Positions 26,205-34,802 of a stretch of DNA of 64,000 bases are shown here, in pieces. The DNA lies in the NCBI GenBank assembly GCA_019637585.1, contig JAHBVL010000008.1, positions 22,610 through 86,609 of the forward strand, given 5' to 3'. Both the position numbers and the translations under genes were made by a program. The notes under the pieces were generated by a model. The model was not told the origin of the DNA, searched no databases, and saw only the letters and a list, made by a program, of their open reading frames with translations. The number at the start of each line of letters is the position of its first letter. Position 1 is the stretch's first letter. Source of the DNA: Thermomicrobiales bacterium. GTDB taxonomy: Bacteria > Chloroflexota > Chloroflexia > Thermomicrobiales > UBA6265.

Positions 26205-26813
26205 ATGGTTTTCCACTCTCTCAGAATCCTCGTCATCACCCTTCTCTGTCTTGGCCTCGCCGTCATCGGCGCATCCGCTCACGCCGATCTCGATCGATCG
26301 GATCCGGAAGCCGGATCGTCCGTCGAACAGGCTCCGGCCCAGATCGAGATGTGGTTCTCGGAAGAACTGGCCGACGGATCGACGGCTCAGGTTCTTGGCC
26401 CGGACGGTTCCCGCGTCGACAATGACGACGCCGCCATCGATCTTTTCGATCCCGACCGAAAGCATCTTGTCGTCACACTCGAAACGGGGCTCCCTGCCGG
26501 CGAATACACCGTCGAGTGGACGACCGTGTCAGGGGAGGATGACGACACCCACACCGGGTCGTTCTCCTTCACCGTCACGGTGGGAGCCACACCCGTAGCA
26601 TCTCCAGTCGCGTCACCGCAGGCATCGCCAGTCGCGTCTCCGGAGGCGTCTCCCGACGCTGATTCAGCGTCGAGTCACACGTTGGGTCAGGTCCAACTGT
26701 CGGAAGACCCAGCCGGACCCGACCTGACCGCACTGGGCATCGCGCTCGGCGTCGGTCTGCTGGCGACCGTTGGCATCTACCTCTTCTGGTTGCTGGTCAA
26801 ACCACGCAAGTAG
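26205..26813 (+). CDS. CopC-domain copper-binding exported protein with C-terminal anchor
   Basis: 202 residues. The signal peptide (1-25) ends at ASA, which would leave His26 as the mature N-terminus; with Asp114 and His116 (DDDTHTG) this gives the Cu(II) site of CopC. The CopC beta-sandwich covers 26-128. An ASP-repeat linker (about 131-157) leads to a membrane helix (about 181-200) with a short basic tail. It should bind copper at the outer face of the membrane. ATG at 26205 follows AAGGAG. No CopD or copper ATPase is adjacent. Cleavage after AHA (residue 27) would abolish the His brace. Confidence 0.9.
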   Translation: MVFHSLRILVITLLCLGLAVIGASAHADLDRSDPEAGSSVEQAPAQIEMWFSEELADGSTAQVLGPDGSRVDNDDAAIDLFDPDRKHLVVTLETGLPAGEYTVEWTTVSGEDDDTHTGSFSFTVTVGATPVASPVASPQASPVASPEASPDADSASSHTLGQVQLSEDPAGPDLTALGIALGVGLLATVGIYLFWLLVKPRK

Positions 26814-26886
26814 CAACGCCGGTGGCCATGATGTCTCCGGAGACTCCAGGCACGCCCTGAGCGGCATCGAAAGGACGTTGGACGGC

Positions 26887-28164
26887 ATGGGGGATCGAGT
26901 CATCGTGGTCGGCAGCGGCGCCCGGGAACATGCGCTGGCCTGGTCGCTCTCCCGCAGCCCACTCGTCGATTCCGTTGTCTCCGCTCCCGGCAACCCAGGC
27001 ACAGAGCGATTCGGAAGAAATGCGCCAGTCGACGTCCTTGACATCGAGGGATTGACCCAGCTGGCGCTCGACACCAGAGCCGATCTGGTGATGGTCGGAC
27101 CGGAGGCGCCGCTAGCTGCCGGTCTGGCCGACGCGTTGCGCGCCAGGGATCTCCTGGTGTGTGGTCCGTCCCAGGCGGCCGCACGCATCGAAAGCAGCAA
27201 ATCGTGGGCCAAGGAGATCATGAACCAGGCCGGCGTGCCGACTGCCCGCGCCACCGTCGCAGCTTCACTCGACGACATCAGCGACGCCCTGGCAGCGCAT
27301 GTGGCGCCGGTTGTGATCAAGGCCGACGGGCTCGCCGCCGGCAAAGGTGTGGTGATCGCCGAAACACTCGATCGGGCCGCCCAGGTTTGCCGCGAGATGC
27401 TCGATGGCACCCTCCTTGGCTCCACAGCCGGCAGCGTGCTCATCGAGGAGTTCCTCACCGGGCAGGAGGTATCCCTCCTGGCGCTGACCGACGGCAACCA
27501 TCTGATATCGCTTCTGCCGGCATGTGACTACAAACGGGCTCACGACCAGGATGAGGGTCCCAACACCGGCGGTATGGGCGCCTATGCTCCCGTTCCCGGC
27601 ATCGACAGCAACGCAATCGCCGCCATCGAGCAGACAATCCTCCGGCCATCGATCGACGCGATGGCAGCGTCGGGCGCACTGATGAATGGCGTGCTCTATG
27701 CGGGTTTGATGATGACCAGCGACGGGCCCAAGGTGCTCGAATTCAACGCTCGATTCGGCGATCCGGAAACGCAGGTCATCCTGCCCCTTCTCGAAAGCGA
27801 CCTCTACCCACTCCTGCGCGCCACCGCCGCGGGCGATCTCGCCAGCCAGCCGCCGCTGCGATGGTCGAACCACAAGGCAGTTGGCGTGGTCATGGCATCC
27901 GGCGGGTACCCCGGCTCGTACCGGACGGAACACCCAATCGACGACCAGGGTCCCCTACCAGGCACCGAAGTCTTTTTCGCCGGCGTGAAGCGTGGTCAGG
28001 ATGGCTCGTTGTTGACCGGAGGCGGACGCGTGCTCACCGCGGTCGGGGTGGGCGACACCTGGGAGGCGGCGACCGAGCGTGCCTATGCCCGAGCCGGCTG
28101 CATCACATTTCAGGACGGCTTTCACCGCACCGATATCGCGCGTCGAACACTCGCATCAGGCTAG
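26887..28164 (+). CDS. purD: Phosphoribosylamine-glycine ligase (GAR synthetase)
   Basis: 425 residues, the standard length. The N-domain has VVGSGAREHALAW, the ATP-grasp part has VVIKADGLAAGKGV, and EFNARFGDPETQ holds the metal ligands. It joins phosphoribosylamine to glycine in purine synthesis. The frame opens at 26770 inside the CopC gene; I use ATG at 26887 at the conserved N-terminus. It converges with the B3/4 gene, and the two stops overlap. Confidence 0.96.
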   Translation: MGDRVIVVGSGAREHALAWSLSRSPLVDSVVSAPGNPGTERFGRNAPVDVLDIEGLTQLALDTRADLVMVGPEAPLAAGLADALRARDLLVCGPSQAAARIESSKSWAKEIMNQAGVPTARATVAASLDDISDALAAHVAPVVIKADGLAAGKGVVIAETLDRAAQVCREMLDGTLLGSTAGSVLIEEFLTGQEVSLLALTDGNHLISLLPACDYKRAHDQDEGPNTGGMGAYAPVPGIDSNAIAAIEQTILRPSIDAMAASGALMNGVLYAGLMMTSDGPKVLEFNARFGDPETQVILPLLESDLYPLLRATAAGDLASQPPLRWSNHKAVGVVMASGGYPGSYRTEHPIDDQGPLPGTEVFFAGVKRGQDGSLLTGGGRVLTAVGVGDTWEAATERAYARAGCITFQDGFHRTDIARRTLASG

Positions 28165-28847
28165 ACGGAAATGCTCGACAGCTCGATCAATTCGGCATTC
28201 GGTTCGATCAGCCGAACATCTGCCCAGAGCTGCTGGAGATGCGATTCGATCTCGGCTGCGGCCACGCCGGGAACGCCATAGACCGTGAACAGGGCCGCTC
28301 CGGTCGACTCCTGGATGCGCCCATGGTGCGAAGGCCCGCCGACGATACTCGACAGCACATCCACACCATCGCGGTAATACATATCGTTCTGACGAACCTC
28401 CGCCTGATGCTCCCCATACCCCTGGTACGCCACCGGTTCAGCGGCACTGTCGAGCACCACCGGGAACGCGACATCAGCGAGATCGTGGACGCCGGTCAGG
28501 ATGCCGTTGCGAAGCTCCCACTTGAAGCCGATCTCAACCAGGATCTGGCGGCGCGGGATCTTCCGGCCCTTCTTGGCGATCGATTCGATCTGATGCTGGA
28601 CGTGGTAGTTCTGTCCGAACGACCGGTAGTAGCGGTGATAGTGGGCGATGTTGCCAGTCTGGCGAATCGCTTCACGCTCCAAAGGGGCGAACTGGTCGAT
28701 CAGCAGTTCTTCTGTTTCGGTCAGGCTTTCGTCGAATGGTTCCGGGCGGCCCGTGGGCTGAAAACCCCGGATAGCCAGGATACCGCCCGTCGCTCCCGGC
28801 CAGTTCTCTCGCCACGCCTCGGTGACGGTCCAGATCGATTCCGGCAT
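28161..28847 (-). CDS. B3/4-domain protein (PheRS beta editing-domain homologue)
   Basis: 228 residues. The central pattern YRSFG...VQHQIESIAKKGRKIP and GVHDLADVAFPVV is that of stand-alone B3/4 domains (COG3382), related to the editing module of phenylalanyl-tRNA synthetase beta. Such proteins may clear mischarged tRNA or bind amino acids. ATG at 28847 follows GAGGAG; a GTG directly before it is a second option. It lies 15 bases after the LuxR gene and is probably co-transcribed with it. Confidence 0.8.
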   Translation of the reverse strand: MPESIWTVTEAWRENWPGATGGILAIRGFQPTGRPEPFDESLTETEELLIDQFAPLEREAIRQTGNIAHYHRYYRSFGQNYHVQHQIESIAKKGRKIPRRQILVEIGFKWELRNGILTGVHDLADVAFPVVLDSAAEPVAYQGYGEHQAEVRQNDMYYRDGVDVLSSIVGGPSHHGRIQESTGAALFTVYGVPGVAAAEIESHLQQLWADVRLIEPNAELIELSSISV

Positions 28848-28862
28848 CACTACTCCTCAGGA

Positions 28863-29501
28863 TCAGGCTGTTCGCCTCGTTCCTGAATCATACGTGGCGT
28901 GGTTCCCAAAGGTCACCCAACCTCGCCGGACCGCTGTCAGCAGCGCCTGGACCCGATCCTCGACGTCGAGTTTTCGGAAAACCGACGTCATGTGGTTCTT
29001 CACCGTCTTTTCCGTGACGAAAAGCGCCTCCGCGATCTCCCGATTCGAATAGCCCTGAGCCACGCAATCGAGAATCTCTAGTTCGCGCGTCGAGAGAGGC
29101 AGCAGGTTCGAGGTCTGCGAAACCCTGCTCGATTTGGCCAGGCAGCGCTGAATCACAGTTGCCAATTCCGCCGGCTCGACAGCCCGGCTGACGATCCCGG
29201 CCGCTCCCGCTTGCCGCGCCATCTGGGCGGCCTCCGGTGTGATCTCCGACACCATAGCGACAGCCGCACAGGGAAGCCGCATCGCGGCCAGAGAGCTGAT
29301 CAGGGTCATACCCGTCAGTCCTGGCAACGTATGGGAGACCAGCGCCACGTGAGGTCGCGCTTCCGTCGTCAGTTGCAGTGCCTGGTGTGCCGCGTCGACA
29401 TCCCCCACCACCCGAAACTGGGGGAAGTCCTGCACCACGGCACAGATCCCCTGGCGGAAGAGCGGCTGTTCATCCACGATCAGCAAACGGCGCACGAGCA
29501 T
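28863..29501 (-). CDS. LuxR/NarL-type regulator with an atypical receiver domain
   Basis: 212 residues. The N-terminal receiver fold (1-120) keeps the acidic pair Asp10-Glu11. The phospho-acceptor position is Ser56 (VALVSHTLPG) and the conserved Lys is Arg106 (GIVSRAVEP), so classical phosphorylation is unlikely. The C-terminal LuxR helix-turn-helix (about 136-198) is intact: LSTRELEILDCVAQGYSNRE, EKTVKNHMTSVFRKL. No sensor kinase is adjacent. It may act constitutively or through ligand or partner binding. Confidence 0.9.
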   Translation of the reverse strand: MLVRRLLIVDEQPLFRQGICAVVQDFPQFRVVGDVDAAHQALQLTTEARPHVALVSHTLPGLTGMTLISSLAAMRLPCAAVAMVSEITPEAAQMARQAGAAGIVSRAVEPAELATVIQRCLAKSSRVSQTSNLLPLSTRELEILDCVAQGYSNREIAEALFVTEKTVKNHMTSVFRKLDVEDRVQALLTAVRRGWVTFGNHATYDSGTRRTA

Positions 29502-29836
29502 ACGGTTCGACTCCAGACGGCACGCCGGTCAATTCGGCAGCATGCAGAAACCGTAAAGGAAGAAAAACGGTGGGGGTATGAGTCAGAGGGTGGGTATACC
29601 GGCAAACAGGAGTACTAGTACGTACATAGGAAGTCTGTTCTGTGAACATCCCATTACGAGTCTAGGAACCTGCTCGGCACGAAAAAGGACCGTCATCCTG
29701 AGCAACGCGAAGGATCTCCTGCCGCAGCAGTCTTCAGGGAGACGACTGGTGCGGCAGAAAAGGCGTAGCCTCGCCATTTATGGCGTTTTCGCGCGCGGCA
29801 GAATTCCGGGAAATCGAGGGGGATCGACGTGTGATC
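29502..29836. other. Intergenic region with a diverged repeat and hairpin
   Basis: No gene is supported. GTCATCCTGAGCAACGCGAA at 29692 resembles the head of the composite repeats at 31466 and 34910. CTGCCGCA (29717) and TGCGGCAG (29751) form inverted arms of a long hairpin with further pairing inside. The rest shows no recognisable signal. Confidence 0.5.
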
Positions 29837-29910
29837 TGGAGGCGCCAGGCGGATTCGAACCGCCGATCAGGGTTTTGCAGACCCGTGCCTTACCGCTTGG
29901 CTATGGCGCC
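29837..29910 (-). tRNA. tRNA-Cys (GCA anticodon)
   Basis: On the minus strand the acceptor GGCGCCA pairs with TGGCGCC, followed by discriminator T and an encoded CCA. The anticodon loop reads CTGCAAA with GCA. The T-arm GGCGG-TTCGAAT-CCGCC is perfect. Pair 27-43 is a mismatch. Length with CCA is 74. Confidence 0.95.
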
Positions 29911-29926
29911 GTTCAGGGCACCGGTG

Positions 29927-29935
29927 AGTGTACCA
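29927..29935 (-). promoter_or_regulatory. Candidate tRNA-Cys promoter (extended -10)
   Basis: TGG-TACACT on the minus strand, with TACACT at 29932-29927, lies 16 bases upstream of the mature 5' end. No -35 match is seen. Confidence 0.4.
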
Positions 29936-30062
29936 TGCCGCCCGTTCCACCCGGCCCGCACCCCCCTCTTTTCTTCCAGGCGGACCGCCACAGGCGGCCA
30001 TTCGCACGACCCGCCACAAGTACAATGCAAAGCGATATGGGAATGTCGGAGGAGTACGAACC

Positions 30063-31331
30063 GTGGGCGGATCAGAACGAAACGCGGAAGCCAAGCAGAC
30101 ACTGTTCGACGCGATCGATCAGCGTCACGACGAGCTGGTCGAAACCATCGCCAGTCTGGTCCGCATACCGAGTCTGCTCGGCGACGAACGGCCCGTCCAG
30201 GAGTGGGTGGCCGGCCACATGGAGGGATCCCGTCTCTCGCCCGAGCTCTGGGAGATCGACGATTCGGTTCTCACACTGCCAAACGCCGGCAACAGTGGGG
30301 TTCCCTTCGCCGGACGACCGAATGTCACGGGGCGACGCCCCGGCAAAGGCGGTGGTCGCTCACTGATCCTCAACGGTCATGTCGACGTAGTCAGCCCCGA
30401 TCCGGTCGACGCCTGGTCCTACGATCCCTGGGCCGCGACGATCGCCGGCAACCGGATGTTCGGTCGCGGCGCCAACGACATGAAGAGCGGCGTCGGCATG
30501 AACCTGATGCTGCCTCGCCTGCTGGCCGATAGCGGCATCGATCTGCTGGGTGACCTGACGGTGCACAGCGTCATCGAGGAGGAATGCACCGGCAACGGCT
30601 CGCTGGCGGCATCGCTGCGCGACCGGGCCGACGCGGCATTGGTCACCGAACCGCTCGGCGACACGATCGTCACCGGGCACCTGGGGGTCATCTGGTTTCG
30701 CGTCCATATCACCGGTCAGTCGGCCCACGCCGGGTGGGCGTGGCAGGGCGTCAACGCCATCACCAAATCGATTCCGGTGATGCAGGCGCTGCAGCAGCTC
30801 GATGCCGACTTCAACGTCGATGTCCACCCCCTCTTCGCCCATCTCCACCACCCGGTCAATCTGAACATCGGCGTCATCACCGGTGGCGACTGGCCATCAA
30901 CCGTGCCGGGCGCCTGCGACCTGCACTGCCGGGTCAGTCTCTATCCTGGCACCACCGTCCCCGAGCTTCGCGCCACGATCGAACAGGCGATTGCCGCGGC
31001 AGCAGCAGGTGACGAATGGCTCGCCGCCCACCCGCCGGTCCTCACGTGGGATGGCTTCCAGACCGAAGGCGTTCTCCTGGATCAGGACTCCGACTTCGTG
31101 AGGGTGCTCGACGCCGCGAACCAGGAAGTCACCGGACGCCCTCTCGGCCGGGAAGTCGGCACCGCGGTCAACGACATGCGCTACTACCTCTTCGCTGGCG
31201 TCCCGTCGACATGCTTTGGCGCTGACGGCGGCGACAGCCACGCCGCAGACGAGTGGCTCGATCTCGATTCCCTCCAGCCGGCAATGAAAACGATGGCCGC
31301 ATTCATCGTCGACTGGTGCGGAGTGGCGTGA
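30063..31331 (+). CDS. M20 family metallopeptidase / deacylase (ArgE-DapE-like)
   Basis: 422 residues. Metal ligands appear in order: NGHVDVV, GRGANDMKSG, VIEEECTG, and a late His in GGDSHAADEW. The dimerisation domain includes GQSAHAGWAWQGVNA. The set fits ArgE/DapE/acetylornithine-deacetylase-type enzymes, but the exact substrate is open. GTG at 30063 follows GGAGGAG; the frame runs on upstream without a better start. TACAAT at 30021 may be its -10. Confidence 0.88.
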   Translation: MGGSERNAEAKQTLFDAIDQRHDELVETIASLVRIPSLLGDERPVQEWVAGHMEGSRLSPELWEIDDSVLTLPNAGNSGVPFAGRPNVTGRRPGKGGGRSLILNGHVDVVSPDPVDAWSYDPWAATIAGNRMFGRGANDMKSGVGMNLMLPRLLADSGIDLLGDLTVHSVIEEECTGNGSLAASLRDRADAALVTEPLGDTIVTGHLGVIWFRVHITGQSAHAGWAWQGVNAITKSIPVMQALQQLDADFNVDVHPLFAHLHHPVNLNIGVITGGDWPSTVPGACDLHCRVSLYPGTTVPELRATIEQAIAAAAAGDEWLAAHPPVLTWDGFQTEGVLLDQDSDFVRVLDAANQEVTGRPLGREVGTAVNDMRYYLFAGVPSTCFGADGGDSHAADEWLDLDSLQPAMKTMAAFIVDWCGVA

Positions 31332-31341
31332 GGGGCATTGG

Positions 31342-31575
31342 TCAAAGGGAAATGGGAAATGGATTCCCCCCTCTCCCGCGGTCGGGAGAGGGGCTGGGGG
31401 TGAGGGACGTTCCCGCGGTCGGAAGAGGGGCCGGGGGTGAGGGACTTTCCGCTCCCAATCCTATCGTCATCCCGAGCCGGGCCGAGGGACCTCTCGTTCG
31501 CGTGAGCCGGGTCGCCCATCTGCAGCGTGGCCAGGTCCGAACGAGAGATTTCTCCACTTCGGTCGAAATGACGAA
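31342..31575 (+). repeat. Composite repeat, left arm of a ~235-bp inverted pair
   Basis: In order: three heptamer units (CAAAGGG, AAATGGG, AAATGGA), two CCCTCTCCC palindrome units (31366-31445), CCCAATCCTATCG, then a 107-base element from GTCATCCCGAG to GGTCGAAATGAC (31466-31572). The same parts in reverse order and orientation fill 34803-35045. The remaining bases to 31724 hold a TATACT at 31634 and nothing else I recognise. Confidence 0.85.
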
Positions 31576-31724
31576 AGGGGACGGTCGGAGTGGAGAAGCG
31601 GGGATTCTTCGGGCGGATTGTCGGCTGACCCTCTATACTCCATTGGCCGTCGAAATGTCTGACGGTTTTGTACAAGCCGCGTCCACGATGAACGTGGCCG
31701 GCCCACGGTGGGAGCAACACGGTA

Positions 31725-31955
31725 ATGCTCAATCTTTCGGCTGCTGATACACGCGTTTTTCTGTTCCACAGCCCCGGCGCGGCTACGGATCCCAAAGCAG
31801 CGATGGACAGCGTCAACAACTGGCTGAGTCGGGACCGCTCCACTGGGCAGTACCCGAACCTGAAAATCGCCGACATCTCCATCACGCCCGACGGCAGTGG
31901 TGGCGTCTACACCGTCGTGATCTGCAGTCTCGGTGAGCCACGCACGGCTGACTAA
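31725..31955 (+). CDS. Small protein of unknown function
   Basis: 76 residues from ATG at 31725, with GGGAG upstream. The sequence has the look of a small alpha-beta domain (MDSVNNWLSR, then LKIADISITP and VYTVVICSLG), reminiscent of short Cse60-like proteins, but the match is not firm. It overlaps the open frame of the ATP-grasp gene and may be co-transcribed with it. Confidence 0.55.
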   Translation: MLNLSAADTRVFLFHSPGAATDPKAAMDSVNNWLSRDRSTGQYPNLKIADISITPDGSGGVYTVVICSLGEPRTAD

Positions 31956-31980
31956 CCCGTCGAATTCGGAGTCGAAAACC

Positions 31981-33234
31981 ATGGAACAGCGCCCGCGAGT
32001 CATTCTGCTCGCGGGCGCTGGTTCGTATCGGTGCGCTCCCTTCCGCCGGGCGGCTGAGCGACTGGGTATCGACGTCATCGAAGCGGAAGATATCCCTCAA
32101 CCATTGGGCGCGCTCTGGTCGTCCGATCTGGCCATCGACTATCTCGATGCCGACAGAGCTGCGGAGGCAGTTGCCGCAGCCTCTGACGCTTCCGGCGCAT
32201 CGGCAATTCTGGCGCTCGACGATAGCGCGACGCTGGTCGCTGCCCACGCCAGCGAGAGAGCGGGCCTACCCCACAACGATCCCCGGGCATCGCTGGCCGC
32301 TCGAGACAAACGAGTGATGCGGGAAGCGCTGCGGGTTGCGGGCGCGCCGACCCCCTGGTTCATCCCACTGAGGCTCGATGCGGATCTCGACGAGGTCGCC
32401 GGCGCCATCACCTACCCCTGCGTCGTAAAACCAACCCGTCTTTCCGGCAGCCGGGGTGTGATTCGGGCGAACAACCGCGACGAGCTGGACGCCGCTTTCG
32501 CGCGAGTGAACAGCATTCTGCGAAGCGAACAGGCGAGCGACGATCACGACCAGATTCTCATCGAAGCGTATCTACCGGGGGAGGAAGTGGCCGTCGAGGG
32601 CATTCTGACCACGGGAGCGTTGACGGTTCTGGCGATTTTCGACAAACCCGATCCCCTGGTTGGCCCCTTTTTCGAGGAGACGATCTACGTCACCCCATCG
32701 CGGCACTCACCCCTGCTCCAGGAGCGCATTCATGCCCGAACCGCCGAAGCGGCGGCGGCGCTCGGCATCAAGCAGGGGCCAGTCCATGCCGAGCTGCGGC
32801 TGAGCGATGCAGACGCCTGGGTCATCGAAATCGCGGGACGGTCGATCGGCGGGCTCTGTTCGACGATTCTCGAATTCAGCGCCGGCCAATCGCTGGAAGA
32901 GTTGATCCTGCGCAACGCCATTGGTCAGCCGATCGATGACGCGATGCTGCGCGACGATGCGGCGGGCGTCATGATGATTCCGATTCCGCGCAGCGGTGTT
33001 CTCAAACGCGTCGACGGCATCGACGACGCCCGCCGGGTGCCGGGCATCACGGGCATCGAGATCAGCTACCGCCTCAACACACCAATCGACGCGTTGCCAG
33101 AAGGCGCCGCCTACCTCGGCTTCATCTTTGCCCGCGGAAGCTCTCCAGCCTGGGTCGAGTCACGCCTCCGCGAAGCTCATGCACTGCTGAGCATCCGGAT
33201 CGATCCGCTCTTGCCCGTGATGCGGGTCGGGTGA
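31981..33234 (+). CDS. ATP-grasp domain ligase/carboxylase-like protein
   Basis: 417 residues. The pre-ATP-grasp domain (1-110) is followed by the ATP-grasp core: YPCVVKPTRLSGSRGV (Lys and loop), ILIEAYLPGEEVAVEG, and HAELRLSDADAWVIEIAGRS with the metal-binding acidic residues. The closest style is L-amino-acid ligase / carbamoyl-phosphate-like D-Ala ligase relatives. It would join an acid to an amine through an acyl phosphate. ATG at 31981 has GGAG nine bases before it; a GTG at 31933 is possible. The product is unknown, with no biosynthetic cluster beside it. Confidence 0.82.
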   Translation: MEQRPRVILLAGAGSYRCAPFRRAAERLGIDVIEAEDIPQPLGALWSSDLAIDYLDADRAAEAVAAASDASGASAILALDDSATLVAAHASERAGLPHNDPRASLAARDKRVMREALRVAGAPTPWFIPLRLDADLDEVAGAITYPCVVKPTRLSGSRGVIRANNRDELDAAFARVNSILRSEQASDDHDQILIEAYLPGEEVAVEGILTTGALTVLAIFDKPDPLVGPFFEETIYVTPSRHSPLLQERIHARTAEAAAALGIKQGPVHAELRLSDADAWVIEIAGRSIGGLCSTILEFSAGQSLEELILRNAIGQPIDDAMLRDDAAGVMMIPIPRSGVLKRVDGIDDARRVPGITGIEISYRLNTPIDALPEGAAYLGFIFARGSSPAWVESRLREAHALLSIRIDPLLPVMRVG

Positions 33235-33248
33235 AGCTGGCCGACAGC

Positions 33249-33584
33249 TTATTTCTTCCTCGCCGGGCCGCCGCCCTTGCCTCCACCCGCTCCCGGCGGA
33301 ACCCAGCCTTCCGGCATCCGGGCATGTTCGCCGAAGAAGAACTCCTCCATCTGCTCGCGCAGGATGCGGCGAGTCTCCGGATCAGCGGGGTTCAGACCAT
33401 AGTGATTGATCAGAATCGTCATGTGCGGCTGCCAGAGCGCGAACCCCTCCGCCGACACATGCTCGTAGATACGCTGTCCCAATTCACCGGGGACCGGCGG
33501 GCGGTCCAGACCGGGAAGATCGCGCCCCAGCTTGACGCATGAGACGATCCGGGCGTCCGGGTTTTCCTGTTGTTGATCGGTCAC
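33249..33584 (-). CDS. YggX-like Fe(II)-trafficking / oxidative damage protection protein
   Basis: 111 residues. CVKLGRDLPGLDRPPVPGEL, GQRIYEHVSAEGFALWQPH and MTILINHYGLNPADPETRR follow YggX closely, including the conserved N-terminal cysteine (Cys16). The C-terminus has an added Gly/Lys-rich tail. YggX protects iron-sulfur proteins and DNA from oxidative damage in proteobacteria. GTG at 33584 has GGGAG upstream; ATG at 33599 is also in frame. The presence of this family outside proteobacteria is of some note. Confidence 0.85.
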   Translation of the reverse strand: MTDQQQENPDARIVSCVKLGRDLPGLDRPPVPGELGQRIYEHVSAEGFALWQPHMTILINHYGLNPADPETRRILREQMEEFFFGEHARMPEGWVPPGAGGGKGGGPARKK

Positions 33585-33660
33585 GTTCACTCCCAACATT
33601 CTATCGACGGTAGTGTAGGCTGAACCAGCCGGTCGCACGATAGAGGTCGGGTGAAGACGG

Positions 33661-34653
33661 GTGAATGTCACATTTTTCGGGCGCCACTGCCGCTTCTCCG
33701 CGCGGATTCTGAGCGCACTGCTCGAACATGGTCACCATGTCGGACTGATCGTTTTGCCGGGCCGGCCAGGCACCGGCGCGCGAATCGCGCAAAGCCCTTC
33801 GGCGAAGCCACGGCTTGCTCTCACCCCGGTGGATCGCTCCGTCGCCGCGCTCCCCACGGTCAGCAGTCTCGCCTGGTCAGCGGGAGTCAAAGTCGCCGAA
33901 GTGAGCAGGGAAGAGCTGGAGAGCATTCCGCTGCGTTATCGCGAGCTGTCCACGGGCATCGCAGTTTCGGCCTGCTATCCCTGGCGGCTCCCCGAAAATG
34001 TTCTCGATGCGCCGCCAGCTGGCGCAGTCAACGTTCATCCCTCGCTCTTGCCCGCGCATCGAGGTCCCGATCCGGTCTTCTGGACACTCCACGCCGGCGA
34101 CCGTATGACCGGCTCGACCATTCACCAGATGACCGGCCGGCTCGATGGCGGTCCGATTCTGGCCCAACGACCGCTGGAGATCCCCCTGCGCATTCGTTAC
34201 CACGACCTGGAACAGCAATTGGTCGACCTCGGCGCACACCTGCTCTGCGAAACACTCGATCGCATCGCCACCGGCGCATCAAGCGCTATCGAACAGGCAG
34301 ATACAGATGAGTCCTTCGAGGACTTCCCCAGTCGAACCGATCTCCAAATCGACCCAACCTGGCCCGCGGAACGCGCATTTCGCTTCGTCTACGGCGCCGG
34401 AGCGTCGCATGGCCCGATCACACTCCTCCTACCAGACGGCGAGACCCGTCTCCTGCGCGACGCTCTCACGCTGCGGACAGGCAAGCAACCCCATCTGCCA
34501 GACGGCAAGACCCGTCTCCCTCACGACGCCCTCGCCCTACGGACAGGCAAGCAACCCCTTCCTGCCGAATCAGATGGCGACGGTCGTGTGGCGGTCCAGT
34601 TTTCCGATGGCGTCGTGGTATTTCGTGAATCGGCACAGGGCGCAAGCGGCTAG
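33661..34653 (+). CDS. Formyltransferase-family protein (methionyl-tRNA formyltransferase-like)
   Basis: 330 residues. The catalytic set is Asn124-Val-His126-Pro-Ser-Leu-Leu-Pro and Asp162 (GRLDGGPILAQ), as in Fmt, PurN and sugar N-formyltransferases. The folate loop at the N-terminus is less typical (NVTFFGRHCRF). A C-terminal domain (about 225-330) contains a 22-residue tandem duplication at 257-278 and 279-300. This could be a formyl-sugar or formyl-amino-acid enzyme rather than the housekeeping Fmt. GTG at 33661 lacks a strong ribosome site. Confidence 0.8.
   Translation: MNVTFFGRHCRFSARILSALLEHGHHVGLIVLPGRPGTGARIAQSPSAKPRLALTPVDRSVAALPTVSSLAWSAGVKVAEVSREELESIPLRYRELSTGIAVSACYPWRLPENVLDAPPAGAVNVHPSLLPAHRGPDPVFWTLHAGDRMTGSTIHQMTGRLDGGPILAQRPLEIPLRIRYHDLEQQLVDLGAHLLCETLDRIATGASSAIEQADTDESFEDFPSRTDLQIDPTWPAERAFRFVYGAGASHGPITLLLPDGETRLLRDALTLRTGKQPHLPDGKTRLPHDALALRTGKQPLPAESDGDGRVAVQFSDGVVVFRESAQGASG
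34433..34564 (+). repeat. 66-bp in-frame tandem duplication inside the formyltransferase gene
   Basis: Two copies, 34433-34498 and 34499-34564, start with CAGACGGC and end with GGCAAGCAACCCC. They differ at scattered bases, so the duplication is not brand new. Confidence 0.85.
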
Positions 34654-34675
34654 CCTCCCCGAAGGAAACACCCGC

Positions 34676-34698
34676 GTAGGGGCGCACGGCGTGCGCCC
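34676..34698 (+). repeat. GTAG-headed hairpin (REP-like)
   Basis: GTAG is followed directly by arms GGGCGCAC and GTGCGCCC around GGC. It has the same head-plus-hairpin design as 6559, 42515 and 63958 with different arm sequence. Confidence 0.75.
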
Positions 34699-34802
34699 TC
34701 TCATCCGCAGCGACCATCATCCCGGCCCCCTACTTCGCCAGTCCGACTGTCTCCATGGTCATTCCGACCTCCGCCCTCACGTCATTCCGACCTCTCCCTC
34801 AC

